Shown here: positions 6,571-13,709 of the stretch, piece after piece | How positions within the stretch are numbered: position 1 is the first letter of the stretch | Layout of the letters: each line of letters begins with the position of its first letter | Assembly: GCA_944368065.1 (NCBI GenBank) | Contig: CALVWV010000044.1 | Coordinates: 1-35,573 of the forward strand | Length of the DNA: 35,573 nt | Source of the DNA: an uncultured Clostridia bacterium | GTDB taxonomy: Bacteria > Bacillota > Clostridia > Christensenellales > Borkfalkiaceae | Direction of reading: 5' to 3' | Translations under genes and position numbers: made by a program | The notes under the pieces: model-generated | The model's input: only the letters and a program-made list of their open reading frames with translations | What the model was told of the DNA's origin: nothing | Database searches by the model: none

Positions 6571-7506
6571 TCAGCCGAAAATTTCTTTGTGGGAAGGCAT
6601 TGCGGAAATTGCGCCATATTGTTCGGTCACGCGGCCGCCGACCTTGTTGGCAACCGCAAGATATTCCTCGAGCTCCGCCCCCATTTCGGCGAGCTTGCCG
6701 CGGACAATCCCGCTTTCAAGAATTTTATATAGCATGGCGCCCGTAAAGCCGTCGCCCGCGCCCGTAGTATCCTTTATGGCGCACTTTTTTGCGGGAGCCG
6801 AATACACGCCGCCCTGCGCGGTATAGACCGAAGAGCCGCGCGCGCCGCGCGTAACAAACAGAAGCTTTACATCGCCGCGGAACATGAATTTTACTGCGGC
6901 CGCCTCATCCCGCATGCCAGAAATTGCAAAAAGCTCTTCCTCGCTGACCTTCACTATATCGGAAAGCGGCAGAAATGCGTTTACTGCGGAAATCATTTCC
7001 TCTGCGCTCTTCCAGAGATTGCCCCTAAGATTGGGGTCGAAGCTTACAGTTGCACCCGCAGCCTTAGCCCTGCGTATAGCCGCAAGATGCGCCTTGCGTA
7101 CGGGATAATCCACGAGGTCAACGCTGCCGAAATGCAGTATGTCGCCGCGGACGAAGGGTATCCATTCCACCTCTTCCTCCTTCAGAAGCATGTCTGCAGA
7201 AGGGTTGCGGTAGAAGGTGAACGAGCGCTCGCCGTCTGCACTCAGGCTTACAAATGCAAGCGCGGTGTTTGCCTCGCTGGTGCGGAAAATATACTGCGTT
7301 TCCACTCCGTTTTCCGAAAGGGTGCTTTCAAGAAAGTCGCCGAACATATCGCGCCCGAGCTTGGTGATAAGCGCGGCAGGCGCGCCGAGTTTTGAAGCGC
7401 ACACCGCAACGTTTGCGGGAGCTCCGCCTGCATTGCGGCAGAACACGCCTTCTCCCTTCGGCGTGAAATCCACAATAGCTTCGCCTATGCAATAGAGTTT
7501 ATTCAA
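6571..7506 (-). CDS. PfkB-family sugar kinase, probable fructokinase
   Basis: 311 residues, typical for ribokinase/PfkB kinases; fructokinase would make fructose 6-phosphate from fructose with ATP. Family signatures are the N-terminal GEAIVDFTP, GGAPANVAVCASKLGAPAAL (substrate lid and GG motif), SFDPNLRGNLW, and near the C-terminus DTTGAGDGFTGA, containing the anion-hole glycines and the catalytic Asp. The start codon is TTG, not ATG: AAGGAGG stands 8 bases upstream, and the next residues (NKLYCIGEAIVDF) fit the family N-terminus. Sugar specificity is inferred from similarity to fructokinases; other hexoses remain possible. It has its own promoter, with a short CAAGG/CCTTG hairpin near the predicted transcript start. 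Confidence 0.88.
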   Translation of the reverse strand: MNKLYCIGEAIVDFTPKGEGVFCRNAGGAPANVAVCASKLGAPAALITKLGRDMFGDFLESTLSENGVETQYIFRTSEANTALAFVSLSADGERSFTFYRNPSADMLLKEEEVEWIPFVRGDILHFGSVDLVDYPVRKAHLAAIRRAKAAGATVSFDPNLRGNLWKSAEEMISAVNAFLPLSDIVKVSEEELFAISGMRDEAAAVKFMFRGDVKLLFVTRGARGSSVYTAQGGVYSAPAKKCAIKDTTGAGDGFTGAMLYKILESGIVRGKLAEMGAELEEYLAVANKVGGRVTEQYGAISAMPSHKEIFG

Positions 7507-7582
7507 TTTTTTTGCCTCCTTATTTCAAAGCGACGGAATTTTATTCCGCGCCGCAAAAAACGCAAGGTTTTAATCCTTGAAC

Positions 7583-7612
7583 ATTATAGCACCGCGCGGC
7601 GAAACATGTCAA
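7583..7612 (-). promoter_or_regulatory. Promoter of the fructokinase-like gene
   Basis: On the minus strand TTGACA (7612-7607), an 18-bp spacer and TATAAT (7588-7583). Confidence 0.8.
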
Positions 7613-7626
7613 ACACGGCGGTCTGA

Positions 7627-7662
7627 AAAAAGAAAAAAGCCCGCTATTTGCGGACTTTTTGA
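7627..7662 (-). terminator. Terminator of the cupin gene
   Basis: On the minus strand AAAAGTCCGC and GCGGGCTTTT pair with one mismatch around a short loop and are followed by a long T-rich tail. Confidence 0.6.
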
Positions 7663-7761
7663 ACTATGTTTTAACTATGCATTTTTTATATCGTACGCTT
7701 CTTTTTATAGCCTTATTTGATAACAGGAGCACGGCTTGAAATTAATAATTTCACTTTCAGT

Positions 7762-8184
7762 TCAGCCTAGCTTTGAATATTCTTCATCGCCGACGGCTTC
7801 AAGCCATTCATTGGAAGAGCCTTCCGCAGGTACTTCAATGGCGATATGCGCAAACCAGCTGTTTTTTGCCGCACCATGCCAGTGCTTTACTTCGGGCGGA
7901 ATGTTAATGACGTCGCCCGCGCGCAGCTTAACCGCAGGCTTGCCCCACTCCTGATACCAGCCTTCGCCGCCCGTAACAAGAAGAATCTGTCCGCCTTTGT
8001 GATGTATGTGCCAGTTATTGCGGCATGCCGGTTCAAACACCACGTTAGCCACGGGCACGCGCTCCGTTGTGAGCATTTTAAGGTAGCTGTTGCCTGTAAA
8101 ATATCTGGCATATGCCGTATTGAGTCCACCTACTTCAAATACCGCTCCGCCGCCCAAATCTTTTTTCATCCCTTCCGTATTCAT
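7762..8184 (-). CDS. Cupin-domain protein
   Basis: 140 residues forming one cupin barrel. The metal-binding motif 1 reads NNWHIHHKGGQILLVTGGEG, and motif 2 INIPPEVKHWHGA, so a His-rich metal site is complete. Proteins of this type are often annotated beside carboxymuconolactone decarboxylase or aldo/keto reductases; no reaction can be assigned. A GGAGG ribosome site precedes the ATG at 8184. The 229-base gap to the aldo/keto reductase stop is A/T-rich and shows no gene; whether the cupin is co-transcribed with that upstream gene is unclear. Confidence 0.88.
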   Translation of the reverse strand: MNTEGMKKDLGGGAVFEVGGLNTAYARYFTGNSYLKMLTTERVPVANVVFEPACRNNWHIHHKGGQILLVTGGEGWYQEWGKPAVKLRAGDVINIPPEVKHWHGAAKNSWFAHIAIEVPAEGSSNEWLEAVGDEEYSKLG

Positions 8185-8413
8185 ATCAGAACCTCCGCAA
8201 AGTTATATTAGCATATTGTTAAGTTATATTTGCATATATTTATTATTTTTACAAGTATTGTTTACTTATAGTTTATTTTCTTTAAATTTTAAAGTCATCG
8301 TACCTGAATATCCGCGGCTGAAAAATCAAAAAACAATGACCGCCTCCGACAACCACAGAACACACATCAAAACCGCCGCAGAATGCCATGCAACAAATAC
8401 TATCCGACTGATG

Positions 8414-9559
8414 TTATCTACCGAACACAGTTTTAGCTTCAGCCATGTTCTGTATTACCTGCACTCCGAACGGGCAGCGCTTTTCGCACGCACCGCAGGC
8501 TATGCAGTCGCCGCCGTGAGCTGTAAGTGAAGCGTAGTGTTCGCGCACAGTTTCGGGCACAGCGCCCTGAGCTTTGGCAAGGTTTAAAAATTTTGTGACC
8601 GTCGCTACGTCAATGCCCTCAGGGCAGGGCGCACAATGACCGCAATACATGCAGTGACCCTTCCAGCTCATTTTGGGAAATGAGGCGAACGCTTCGGCAA
8701 AATCGCGCTCTTTGTCCGACGCGCTTTCATAAGCGAGCGAAGACATAAGCTCAGACTCCGAATGCACGCCGCTCATAACGCACGCGACGGCGGGGCGGGT
8801 AAGCGCATAGTGAATGCACTGCACGGCGGTAAGCGCTTTCCCCGCGGGGGAATTCTCCGTAAGAAGGTCGCCGCCGCCGAAAACTTTCATCACATCGATG
8901 CCCACACCCTGCCGCTGACAGGTTTCGTACAGCTTTTCGCGCGAAGGCTCTATATTAAAAAGGGGCGCGGAATAACTTTCTTCGCTCCAGAGCGCTTCGC
9001 AGTCCTCACCCGCGGGCAAAAGGTCGTAGCAGGGATTGACGGAAAACATCAGAACTTCGATAAGCCCGCTTTCAACTGCCTTTAACGCAACTTCGGGATT
9101 GTGAGAGCTCATGCCGATATGCCTTATTGTGCCCTGACGCCTGAGCTTAAGCGCGTAGTCGGCGATGCCGCCGCTCAGAATTTTTTCAAGAAGCGCAAGA
9201 CTGTCCACATAATGTATCATGCCGACGTCTATATAATCGGTTGCAAGGTTTTTCAGCGAACTTTCAAACGCCGTCTTCACCGCTTTGAGATTGCGCGTAG
9301 CCCTGTACTGACCGCCCGACCACTCCGTGCATAAATGCGACTGAAGCACAAATTTTTGTCTGTGCGGTTTTATGGCTTCGCCTACAAGTTTCTGAAGGTC
9401 GGGATTTGGACTGTACAAATCCATGCAGTTGACTCCGCTTTCAAATGCAAGAGAAAACATTTTGTCCGCTTCCGCCCTGCTTTTGCCGATAAAACCTTCG
9501 CACCCCAGCGCTATTTCGCCTACTTCAAGTCCCGTATTGCCTAATCTGCGATAATTCAT
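8414..9559 (-). CDS. Aldo/keto reductase-family protein with C-terminal 2x[4Fe-4S] ferredoxin domain
   Basis: 381 residues. Residues 1 to about 290 are an AKR barrel (YRRLGNTGLEVGEIALG start, TDYIDVGMIHYVD, RHIGMSSHNPEV). The last 90 residues carry two clusters: CMYCGHCAPCPEGID and CIACGACEKRCPFGV. The AKR tetrad is unusual. Asp47 and His116 are in place, but the position five after Asp47, normally the catalytic Tyr, is Asn52, and the usual Lys after the FVLxT strand is His75. The protein is therefore probably not a standard NAD(P)H carbonyl reductase and may use electrons from its clusters; this is inference. It is divergent from a MerR regulator and has a MerR-type promoter. Confidence 0.88.
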   Translation of the reverse strand: MNYRRLGNTGLEVGEIALGCEGFIGKSRAEADKMFSLAFESGVNCMDLYSPNPDLQKLVGEAIKPHRQKFVLQSHLCTEWSGGQYRATRNLKAVKTAFESSLKNLATDYIDVGMIHYVDSLALLEKILSGGIADYALKLRRQGTIRHIGMSSHNPEVALKAVESGLIEVLMFSVNPCYDLLPAGEDCEALWSEESYSAPLFNIEPSREKLYETCQRQGVGIDVMKVFGGGDLLTENSPAGKALTAVQCIHYALTRPAVACVMSGVHSESELMSSLAYESASDKERDFAEAFASFPKMSWKGHCMYCGHCAPCPEGIDVATVTKFLNLAKAQGAVPETVREHYASLTAHGGDCIACGACEKRCPFGVQVIQNMAEAKTVFGR

Positions 9560-9689
9560 TTTACCACCATACTGACAAGTTTTATTTGTATTATTTGTTT
9601 AAATTATCAATTTAACATTGCATGTATATGCAAATCGGCGACAAAATGAATAATTTTAAGTGCAAAAAAATACTTGCATTCAAAATGCA

Positions 9690-9718
9690 TTGACAGGAAC
9701 GCCGCCAGAGTATATACT
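9690..9718 (+). promoter_or_regulatory. Promoter of the merR-type gene
   Basis: TTGACA (9690-9695) and TATACT (9713-9718), 17-bp spacer. The predicted start near 9725 coincides with the first arm of an inverted repeat, TTAAAGTATG at 9724-9733 and CATACTTTAA at 9755-9764, so binding there could repress the regulator's own gene. Confidence 0.75.
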
Positions 9719-9738
9719 TGCTGTTAAAGTATGATTAC

Positions 9739-9769
9739 ATTATATAAGTTAAACCATACTTTAAGTCAA
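9739..9769 (-). promoter_or_regulatory. MerR-type promoter of the aldo/keto reductase gene
   Basis: On the minus strand TTGACT (9769-9764) and TATAAT (9744-9739) are separated by 19 bp. MerR-family regulators are known to activate promoters with 19-20 bp spacers by untwisting them. The AAAGTATG/CATACTTT inverted repeat overlaps this element, and a merR-type gene is divergent and adjacent. Confidence 0.75.
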
Positions 9770-9797
9770 TATTTTTTATAAAATTTAAGGAGAGAAA

Positions 9798-10235
9798 ATG
9801 TTTTACACGATAGGCGAAGCCGCCAAAATTTTAGACGTAGCGCCCTCCGCGCTCAGATATTACGATAAGGAAGGGCTGCTGCCGTTCATTGAAAGAAGCG
9901 AAAGCGGGCTGAGAATGTTCAAGGAAAGCGACATCGACTGGCTTAAAATAATTGAGTGCCTGAAAGCTACGGGCATGCCGATTAAAGGCATCAGAAGATT
10001 CATTGAATGCGCGCGCGAGGGCGACGGCACAATAAAAGAAAGGCTGGAAATTCTTAAGACCCAGCGCGAAAACGTAATAAGACAGATTGAAGAGATTCAG
10101 GCGCATCTGGAAATGATAGATTATAAAGTTTGGTATTACTCTGAAGCGCTCAAAGCGGGCTCTACCGAGGCGCTTAAGGACTACCCCGAACAGAACATAC
10201 CGGAAAAGTTCAGACGATATTTCAGAAAATCATGA
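9798..10235 (+). CDS. MerR-family transcriptional regulator
   Basis: 145 residues. The N-terminus YTIGEAAKILDVAPSALRYYDKEGLLP is the winged-helix signature of MerR proteins, followed by a long dimerisation coiled coil at about 75-115 (KERLEILKTQRENVIRQIEE) and a short C-terminal tail without Cys, so a metal sensor of the classical type is unlikely. It resembles regulators paired with oxidoreductases. AAGGAG ribosome site. It is divergent from the Fe-S aldo/keto reductase and probably controls it through the 19-bp-spacer promoter between them. Confidence 0.92.
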   Translation: MFYTIGEAAKILDVAPSALRYYDKEGLLPFIERSESGLRMFKESDIDWLKIIECLKATGMPIKGIRRFIECAREGDGTIKERLEILKTQRENVIRQIEEIQAHLEMIDYKVWYYSEALKAGSTEALKDYPEQNIPEKFRRYFRKS

Positions 10236-10239
10236 ATTC

Positions 10240-10273
10240 AGACGTGCGGCGCAAGCAGCGCCGCACGTCTTTA
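10240..10273 (+). terminator. Terminator of the merR-type gene
   Basis: AGACGTGCGGCGC pairs with GCGCCGCACGTCT around a 5-base loop, followed by TTTAT. Confidence 0.75.
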
Positions 10274-10480
10274 TATCAATAAGAAGATTTGCGGCAGACC
10301 GCTGGTCAATATGAAGATGAGAGAAGCTGCGAAGACGATCAACTTTTAATAATATTTGAGCCGCGCTAAGTAAAAATAAAACAAATCGCGCCTTAATTCA
10401 GCGGAAGCGACGGCAAAATATATGAATAATGCGATTAAAAGTACTTTTTAAAGGCAAAAATCTTTAAGGAGGAATTTTTC

Positions 10481-11728
10481 ATGAACCCTTTTAAAGAACG
10501 AAGCAAAAGTCTTGAAAACAACTTTTTACCGCTGAAAAAGATGTATCCGAAAAGCTACAACAAAGAGCGCACCTCGCCGTACACGAAAACGCGCGTCATA
10601 CTTATGAACGGCACGGAGTTTGAGTCGGCATGGTTCATGCACCAGTTCGCAAGGCATTGCGACGTGCCCGAAATAAAACAGGCACTGGCTGTTGTGCGCA
10701 GACAGGAACAGCAACAGCAGAAGCGAATCAGCTGTTTAAAGCCGCTTAACGAAAGCATTCTGGAGACTACCATAGGCTACGAACAGCTCGCGGTTGACCT
10801 CACCGCCGCACTCGCCATACACGAAAAGGACGAAAACAATATAAAAGCGCTGAATTTTGCGCTTTTGGAGGACTTTGACCACCTCTACCGCTACGCCAAT
10901 CTTTTAAAGACGGATAAAGGCATAAACGCAGACGAACTTGTCGGGCAGTATACAGAAATAATGCCGGGGCGCCCCACCATTGCCGAACACCGCTTTCCCG
11001 CCGATGAAGTTAAGCCGCACATAGACTGCAAAACGGCGGATTTGTACAGCAAGCTTGTTGTGAACACCATCACCGCCGCTGAACAGCAGACGATGAATTA
11101 TTATATGAATATTGCGCAGTGGTACAAAAACGATTTGGGCAGAAAGCTTTACGCCGAGATTGCCATGATTGAAGAAGCTCACGTGACGCAGTACGAAAGT
11201 CTTAAAGACCCCAACGCCACCTGGCTTGAAATGTGGGTGATGCACGAATACACAGAATGCTGGCTGTACTACTCGTTGTACGAGGACGAAACGGACGAAA
11301 ATATCAAACGCATCTGGCTTGAGCACTACAAGATGGAAACAGCGCACCTTAAGACCGCGGCGGCGCTCCTTAAAAAATACGAAAAGAAGTCTTACGAAGA
11401 TGTTATATGCGGCGACGGGGAATTCCCCAGACTTCTGACGTTGGGGTCGAACAAGGAATATATAAGAAAAGTGCTTAAAGAGACAATTACGCTTACCATG
11501 AAGGACGAAGGATATTCTGAACTTTCCAGGTTGCCGGACGATTACCGCTTCTTTACTTTCCAGAAAAAGTTTTTGCAGGGCGGAGAAAGAACTCCTTCGC
11601 ACCTCGTGATACAGAAAGCTATAAAAGTGCTCGGCAAGGACTACCGCTATCAGGAGGGCGACCACCCCGTAAAGAGCCTCAGGGACAGGGAAACAGACAA
11701 CACGAGCGTGGCAAGATTAAAGCATTAA
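10481..11728 (+). CDS. Ferritin-like, probably diiron, all-helical protein
   Basis: 415 residues, almost entirely predicted helix. I cannot name the family with certainty. The carboxylate/His pattern is that of ferritin-like bundles and occurs twice: E46-E48-x5-H54, E95/E101, E130-DFDH134, then E201, E226, E231-E-A-H234, E256/E259, E281 and E286-T-A-H289. Two four-helix diiron bundles are a reasonable reading, suggesting peroxide or oxygen handling or iron storage in an anaerobe. The C-terminal ~110 residues have no recognisable motif. No signal peptide. Strong AAGGAGG ribosome site. It stands alone; the 245-base gap before it (10236-10480) contains the merR terminator but no clear promoter or gene. 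Confidence 0.6.
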   Translation: MNPFKERSKSLENNFLPLKKMYPKSYNKERTSPYTKTRVILMNGTEFESAWFMHQFARHCDVPEIKQALAVVRRQEQQQQKRISCLKPLNESILETTIGYEQLAVDLTAALAIHEKDENNIKALNFALLEDFDHLYRYANLLKTDKGINADELVGQYTEIMPGRPTIAEHRFPADEVKPHIDCKTADLYSKLVVNTITAAEQQTMNYYMNIAQWYKNDLGRKLYAEIAMIEEAHVTQYESLKDPNATWLEMWVMHEYTECWLYYSLYEDETDENIKRIWLEHYKMETAHLKTAAALLKKYEKKSYEDVICGDGEFPRLLTLGSNKEYIRKVLKETITLTMKDEGYSELSRLPDDYRFFTFQKKFLQGGERTPSHLVIQKAIKVLGKDYRYQEGDHPVKSLRDRETDNTSVARLKH

Positions 11729-11813
11729 AATGTTTGCAATAATGATTGCGTCTGTACGAAAAACAAGATAAAACCGTAATGAAAGTTGCAATCTGATTGC
11801 AATTCAGAAGTCC

Positions 11814-11988
11814 GCGCGGCGGACGGCTGCGACAGAAAGCTGTGGCGGACAACCGCGGGGACAATTTCGGCGGATAGCTGTAGCGGAAAACCGCGGCGGA
11901 TAGCTGTGGCATACAATTTCGGCGGATAGCCGCGGCGGACGGCTGTAGCGCGCAACCGCGGCGGGAAACCGCGGCGGACGGCGGCTGA
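11814..11988. repeat. GC-rich imperfect tandem repeat
   Basis: About 14 degenerate units of 12-14 bp alternate between CTGTGGCGGACA-like and ACCGCGGCGGATAG-like forms, giving a composite period near 25-27 bp. It occupies most of the 357-base gap between the ferritin-like gene and the zinc-ribbon gene. Open frames across it are low-complexity and lack ribosome sites. The first part of the gap (11729-11813) holds two TTGCAAT-type inverted repeats near 11737 and 11786. Confidence 0.75.
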
Positions 11989-12034
11989 GCATATCTTTAT
12001 ATGCTCCGCCGCAACATTTATAAATTTTTTGCCG

Positions 12035-12063
12035 TTGACAATAAAGCCGCGCTATGATATACT
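12035..12063 (+). promoter_or_regulatory. Promoter of the zinc-ribbon gene
   Basis: TTGACA (12035-12040) and TATACT (12058-12063) with a 17-bp spacer, directly behind the tandem repeat and 22 bases ahead of the ATG. Confidence 0.8.
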
Positions 12064-12085
12064 CTGCATAAGGAGAGAATATCAT

Positions 12086-12562
12086 ATGAGCGATAAAAAT
12101 AAGCACGAAAGGACAAAGCGCATATTTAAAATTACAGGCATTTGCCTTATAGTTGCAGGCGCAGCGTTTGCCATTACAGGCTTTATTGACTTCTTTACAT
12201 CTTTCGGTACGGGAGATATGCCGTCGCTTTTCTGGTGTCTGTTTATCGGTCTGCCAATGCTTGCGGCAGGCGCGTCCCTTACAGCTTTAGGTTTCAGGCG
12301 CGAAATCACGGGATACGTTAAAAACGAAACAATACCCGTCATAAACGAGGCGGGACAGGAAATCACCCCCGCCGTGAGCGCTATTGCCAAAGCCGTTAAA
12401 GGCGAAGAAAGTAATCTGTGCCCGATATGCGGCAAGCCTAACGACGAAGAAGCAAAGTTCTGCAGACATTGCGGCGCTGACCTTTTGGTAATATGCAAAA
12501 ACTGCGGCAAAAAAGTTAAAAGCGGAGCGTTCTGCTCCGAGTGCGGCGCAAAACTTGAATAA
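12086..12562 (+). CDS. Membrane protein with C-terminal double zinc ribbon
   Basis: 158 residues when started at the ATG preceded by AAGGAGAG; an in-frame ATG 57 bases upstream overlaps the promoter and is rejected. Two membrane helices (about 12-35 and 47-69) are followed by a soluble tail with paired Cys motifs: CPICGKPNDEEAKFCRHCG and CKNCGKKVKSGAFCSECG, each a zinc-ribbon of the type common in Firmicute membrane proteins. Function unknown; such ribbons usually mediate protein contacts. Monocistronic with a strong terminator. Confidence 0.85.
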   Translation: MSDKNKHERTKRIFKITGICLIVAGAAFAITGFIDFFTSFGTGDMPSLFWCLFIGLPMLAAGASLTALGFRREITGYVKNETIPVINEAGQEITPAVSAIAKAVKGEESNLCPICGKPNDEEAKFCRHCGADLLVICKNCGKKVKSGAFCSECGAKLE

Positions 12563-12568
12563 ATTATT

Positions 12569-12606
12569 AAGCGGCGCGGGCTTTAAAGCCCGCGCCGCTT
12601 TTTTAT
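12569..12606 (+). terminator. Terminator of the zinc-ribbon gene
   Basis: A perfect palindromic stem AAGCGGCGCGGGCTT/AAGCCCGCGCCGCTT with almost no loop is followed by a run of six T. Confidence 0.85.
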
Positions 12607-12693
12607 GCAAAAGCACTTTGCAAATCACATAACAACCTGATTTTTAAACAGATGTCCGAGTTTAAAAAGCTGATTTAGCGGCAACCTTTAAAT

Positions 12694-12960
12694 TCATACG
12701 CTGAAACATTCGACGGCGAGCCTTAATCCAAGTTTAAAGCCCATTTTAAAAAACTGTTCGCTTTCCTCTGCTATCATTCCGTCAAAGCATTCGCACATCT
12801 TTTTAAAATTTTCAAGCTCTTTCCCTTTTAGCTCCGAACAGAATTTTGTGTATAATTTATCTACATCGTCAAGAAGTTTTTCGTGCTCTTCAGTGCGTTT
12901 GAAGCATTCGCCTTCCTCCGACGCCCAACAACAAATTTTATCGATAACTGAATTTTTCAT
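12694..12960 (-). CDS. Small helical protein, DUF6809-like
   Basis: 88 residues, mainly two amphipathic helices, ending in FFKMGFKLGLRLAVECF. The C-terminal F-x-x-GF-x-LG pattern is what I associate with DUF6809 proteins of Clostridia, small proteins often found beside XRE regulators. No catalytic motif; five Cys residues (two adjacent) are scattered and do not form a clear zinc site. AGGAGG ribosome site. Divergent from the XRE gene, with which it shares a control region. Confidence 0.7.
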   Translation of the reverse strand: MKNSVIDKICCWASEEGECFKRTEEHEKLLDDVDKLYTKFCSELKGKELENFKKMCECFDGMIAEESEQFFKMGFKLGLRLAVECFSV

Positions 12961-12979
12961 CGTTAGTCCTCCTGCTTTT

Positions 12980-13009
12980 ATTATACTGATAATAATTGCA
13001 ATCAGTCAA
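12980..13009 (-). promoter_or_regulatory. Promoter of the DUF6809-like gene
   Basis: On the minus strand TTGACT (13009-13004) and TATAAT (12985-12980), 18-bp spacer. One arm of the inverted repeat at 12994-13026 lies inside the spacer. Confidence 0.7.
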
Positions 13010-13026
13010 GTAATTTGATTACAATT
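12994..13026. promoter_or_regulatory. Candidate operator for the XRE regulator
   Basis: AATTGCAATCA (12994-13004) and TGATTACAATT (13016-13026) form an 11-bp inverted repeat with one mismatch and an 11-base centre. It overlaps the DUF6809-like promoter and lies 17 bases before the XRE start, a usual place for autoregulation. Confidence 0.6.
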
Positions 13027-13042
13027 GTGATAATGTTCAGTT

Positions 13043-13246
13043 ATGGAAACATTTGCAGAACGGCTTAAAGAGCTGAGAAATGAAAAAGGACTTACTCAAA
13101 GAGCGCTTTCAAGGGAAACAGGTATCCCTCAATCTTCTATTGCATTATGGGAAAATGGCTCAAGAGTACCCGCCGCTACGGCGATTATAACGCTTGCAAA
13201 ATTTTTCTGTGTTTCGTCCGACTACCTTTTAGGACTGGAAGATTAA
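13043..13246 (+). CDS. XRE-family helix-turn-helix regulator
   Basis: 67 residues consisting of a single HTH_3 domain: FAERLKELRNEKGLTQRAL, then the turn and recognition helix GIPQSSIALWENGSRVP, and a closing LAKFFCVSSDYLLG. No Shine-Dalgarno is visible before the ATG; a GATAAT at 13029-13034 would place the transcript start almost at the start codon, so a leaderless message is possible. It probably represses itself and the divergent DUF6809-like gene. Confidence 0.92.
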   Translation: METFAERLKELRNEKGLTQRALSRETGIPQSSIALWENGSRVPAATAIITLAKFFCVSSDYLLGLED

Positions 13247-13310
13247 AGATATTTTCAAATGAATTTAATTTCTGCATATCAATTTATAACTTAATCTTTG
13301 TAAAAAAATA

Positions 13311-13340
13311 CCGCGGCGCTTTTACAGCGCCGCGGCTTAA
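13311..13340. terminator. Terminator between XRE and the glycyl-radical subunit gene
   Basis: CCGCGGCGCT and AGCGCCGCGG pair around TTTAC. It lies between convergent genes, with T-rich sequence on the minus-strand side (complement of the A-run 13302-13308), so it may end the PFL operon. Confidence 0.65.
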
Positions 13341-13365
13341 TTTATAAAATATGCGACTTGCAAAA

Positions 13366-13599
13366 TTACAGGCTTTCGTGTATGGTACGCGAAATTACGT
13401 CGTCCTGCTGCTCCTTGGTAAGCTTGTTGAAGTTTACCGCATAGCCAGAAACCCTTACCGTAAGCTGGGGATATTTTTCGGGATGAGCCTGAGCATCGAG
13501 AAGGGTATCGCGGTTGAATACGTTTACATTGAGGTGATGTCCGCCGTCTTCAACGTATGCGTCTATCATATTCACAAGGTTATCTACTCTGTCTGACAT
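13366..13599 (-). CDS. Glycyl-radical domain of pyruvate formate-lyase as a separate small subunit
   Basis: 77 residues started at the ATG preceded by AAGGAG; a start 39 bases upstream gives extra residues with no family match. The whole protein aligns with the C-terminal domain of [40 protein letters not shown] and [17 protein letters not shown]. Gly52 in RVSGYAV is the residue that PflA converts to a radical. The domain is normally fused to the PFL barrel, but here the preceding gene ends exactly at that boundary. It resembles the stand-alone GrcA/YfiD proteins that rescue oxygen-cleaved PFL, yet here it is the only such domain seen and is in the operon, so it is probably an obligatory subunit. 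Last gene of the operon. Confidence 0.92.
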   Translation of the reverse strand: MSDRVDNLVNMIDAYVEDGGHHLNVNVFNRDTLLDAQAHPEKYPQLTVRVSGYAVNFNKLTKEQQDDVISRTIHESL

Positions 13600-13623
13600 A
13601 TTTTTAATCTCCTTAAAAATTTT

Positions 13624-13653
13624 TATTATTTGCGGCATATATGGCGTTCAATT
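13624..13653 (-). repeat. Dispersed imperfect palindrome, copy 2a
   Basis: Reads on the minus strand AATTGAACGCC-AT-ATATGCCGCAA-ATAAT. It lies just upstream of the ribosome site of the glycyl-radical subunit gene and faces copy 2b. Confidence 0.7.
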
Positions 13654-13677
13654 AATTGTGCAATTTTCCTTGCAAAA

Positions 13678-13709
13678 ATTATTGGTTGCGCCATATATGG
13701 GGGTTAAAT
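13678..13709 (-). repeat. Dispersed imperfect palindrome, copy 2b
   Basis: Reads on the minus strand ATTTAACCCCC-AT-ATATGGCGCAAC-CAAT and begins at the TGA stop of the PflB gene. With copy 2a, 24 bases away, it occupies most of the gap between the two PFL parts. The + strand core CCATATATGG is a 10-bp palindrome. Confidence 0.7.

Noticed and set aside
6311-6571. An 86-codon minus-strand frame after the fructokinase gene
   Set aside because: It runs through the perfect terminator palindrome and has no family match or ribosome site.
8090-8530. A 146-codon + strand frame across the cupin / aldo-keto reductase gap
   Set aside because: It overlaps both genes antisense, has no promoter or ribosome site, and its composition follows the A/T-rich gap.
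10271-10366. Small frame with MKMREAAKTINF in the gap after merR
   Set aside because: Only 12 codons, no ribosome site and no wider similarity visible.
11814-11988. CRISPR array
   Set aside because: Units are 12-14 bp and degenerate without unique spacers, and no cas gene is present.
13600-13709. Explaining the pflB split as a frameshift or sequencing error
   Set aside because: The gap has a regular TGA stop, a new AAGGAG ribosome site and ATG, plus two repeat copies; a single-base error cannot create this.
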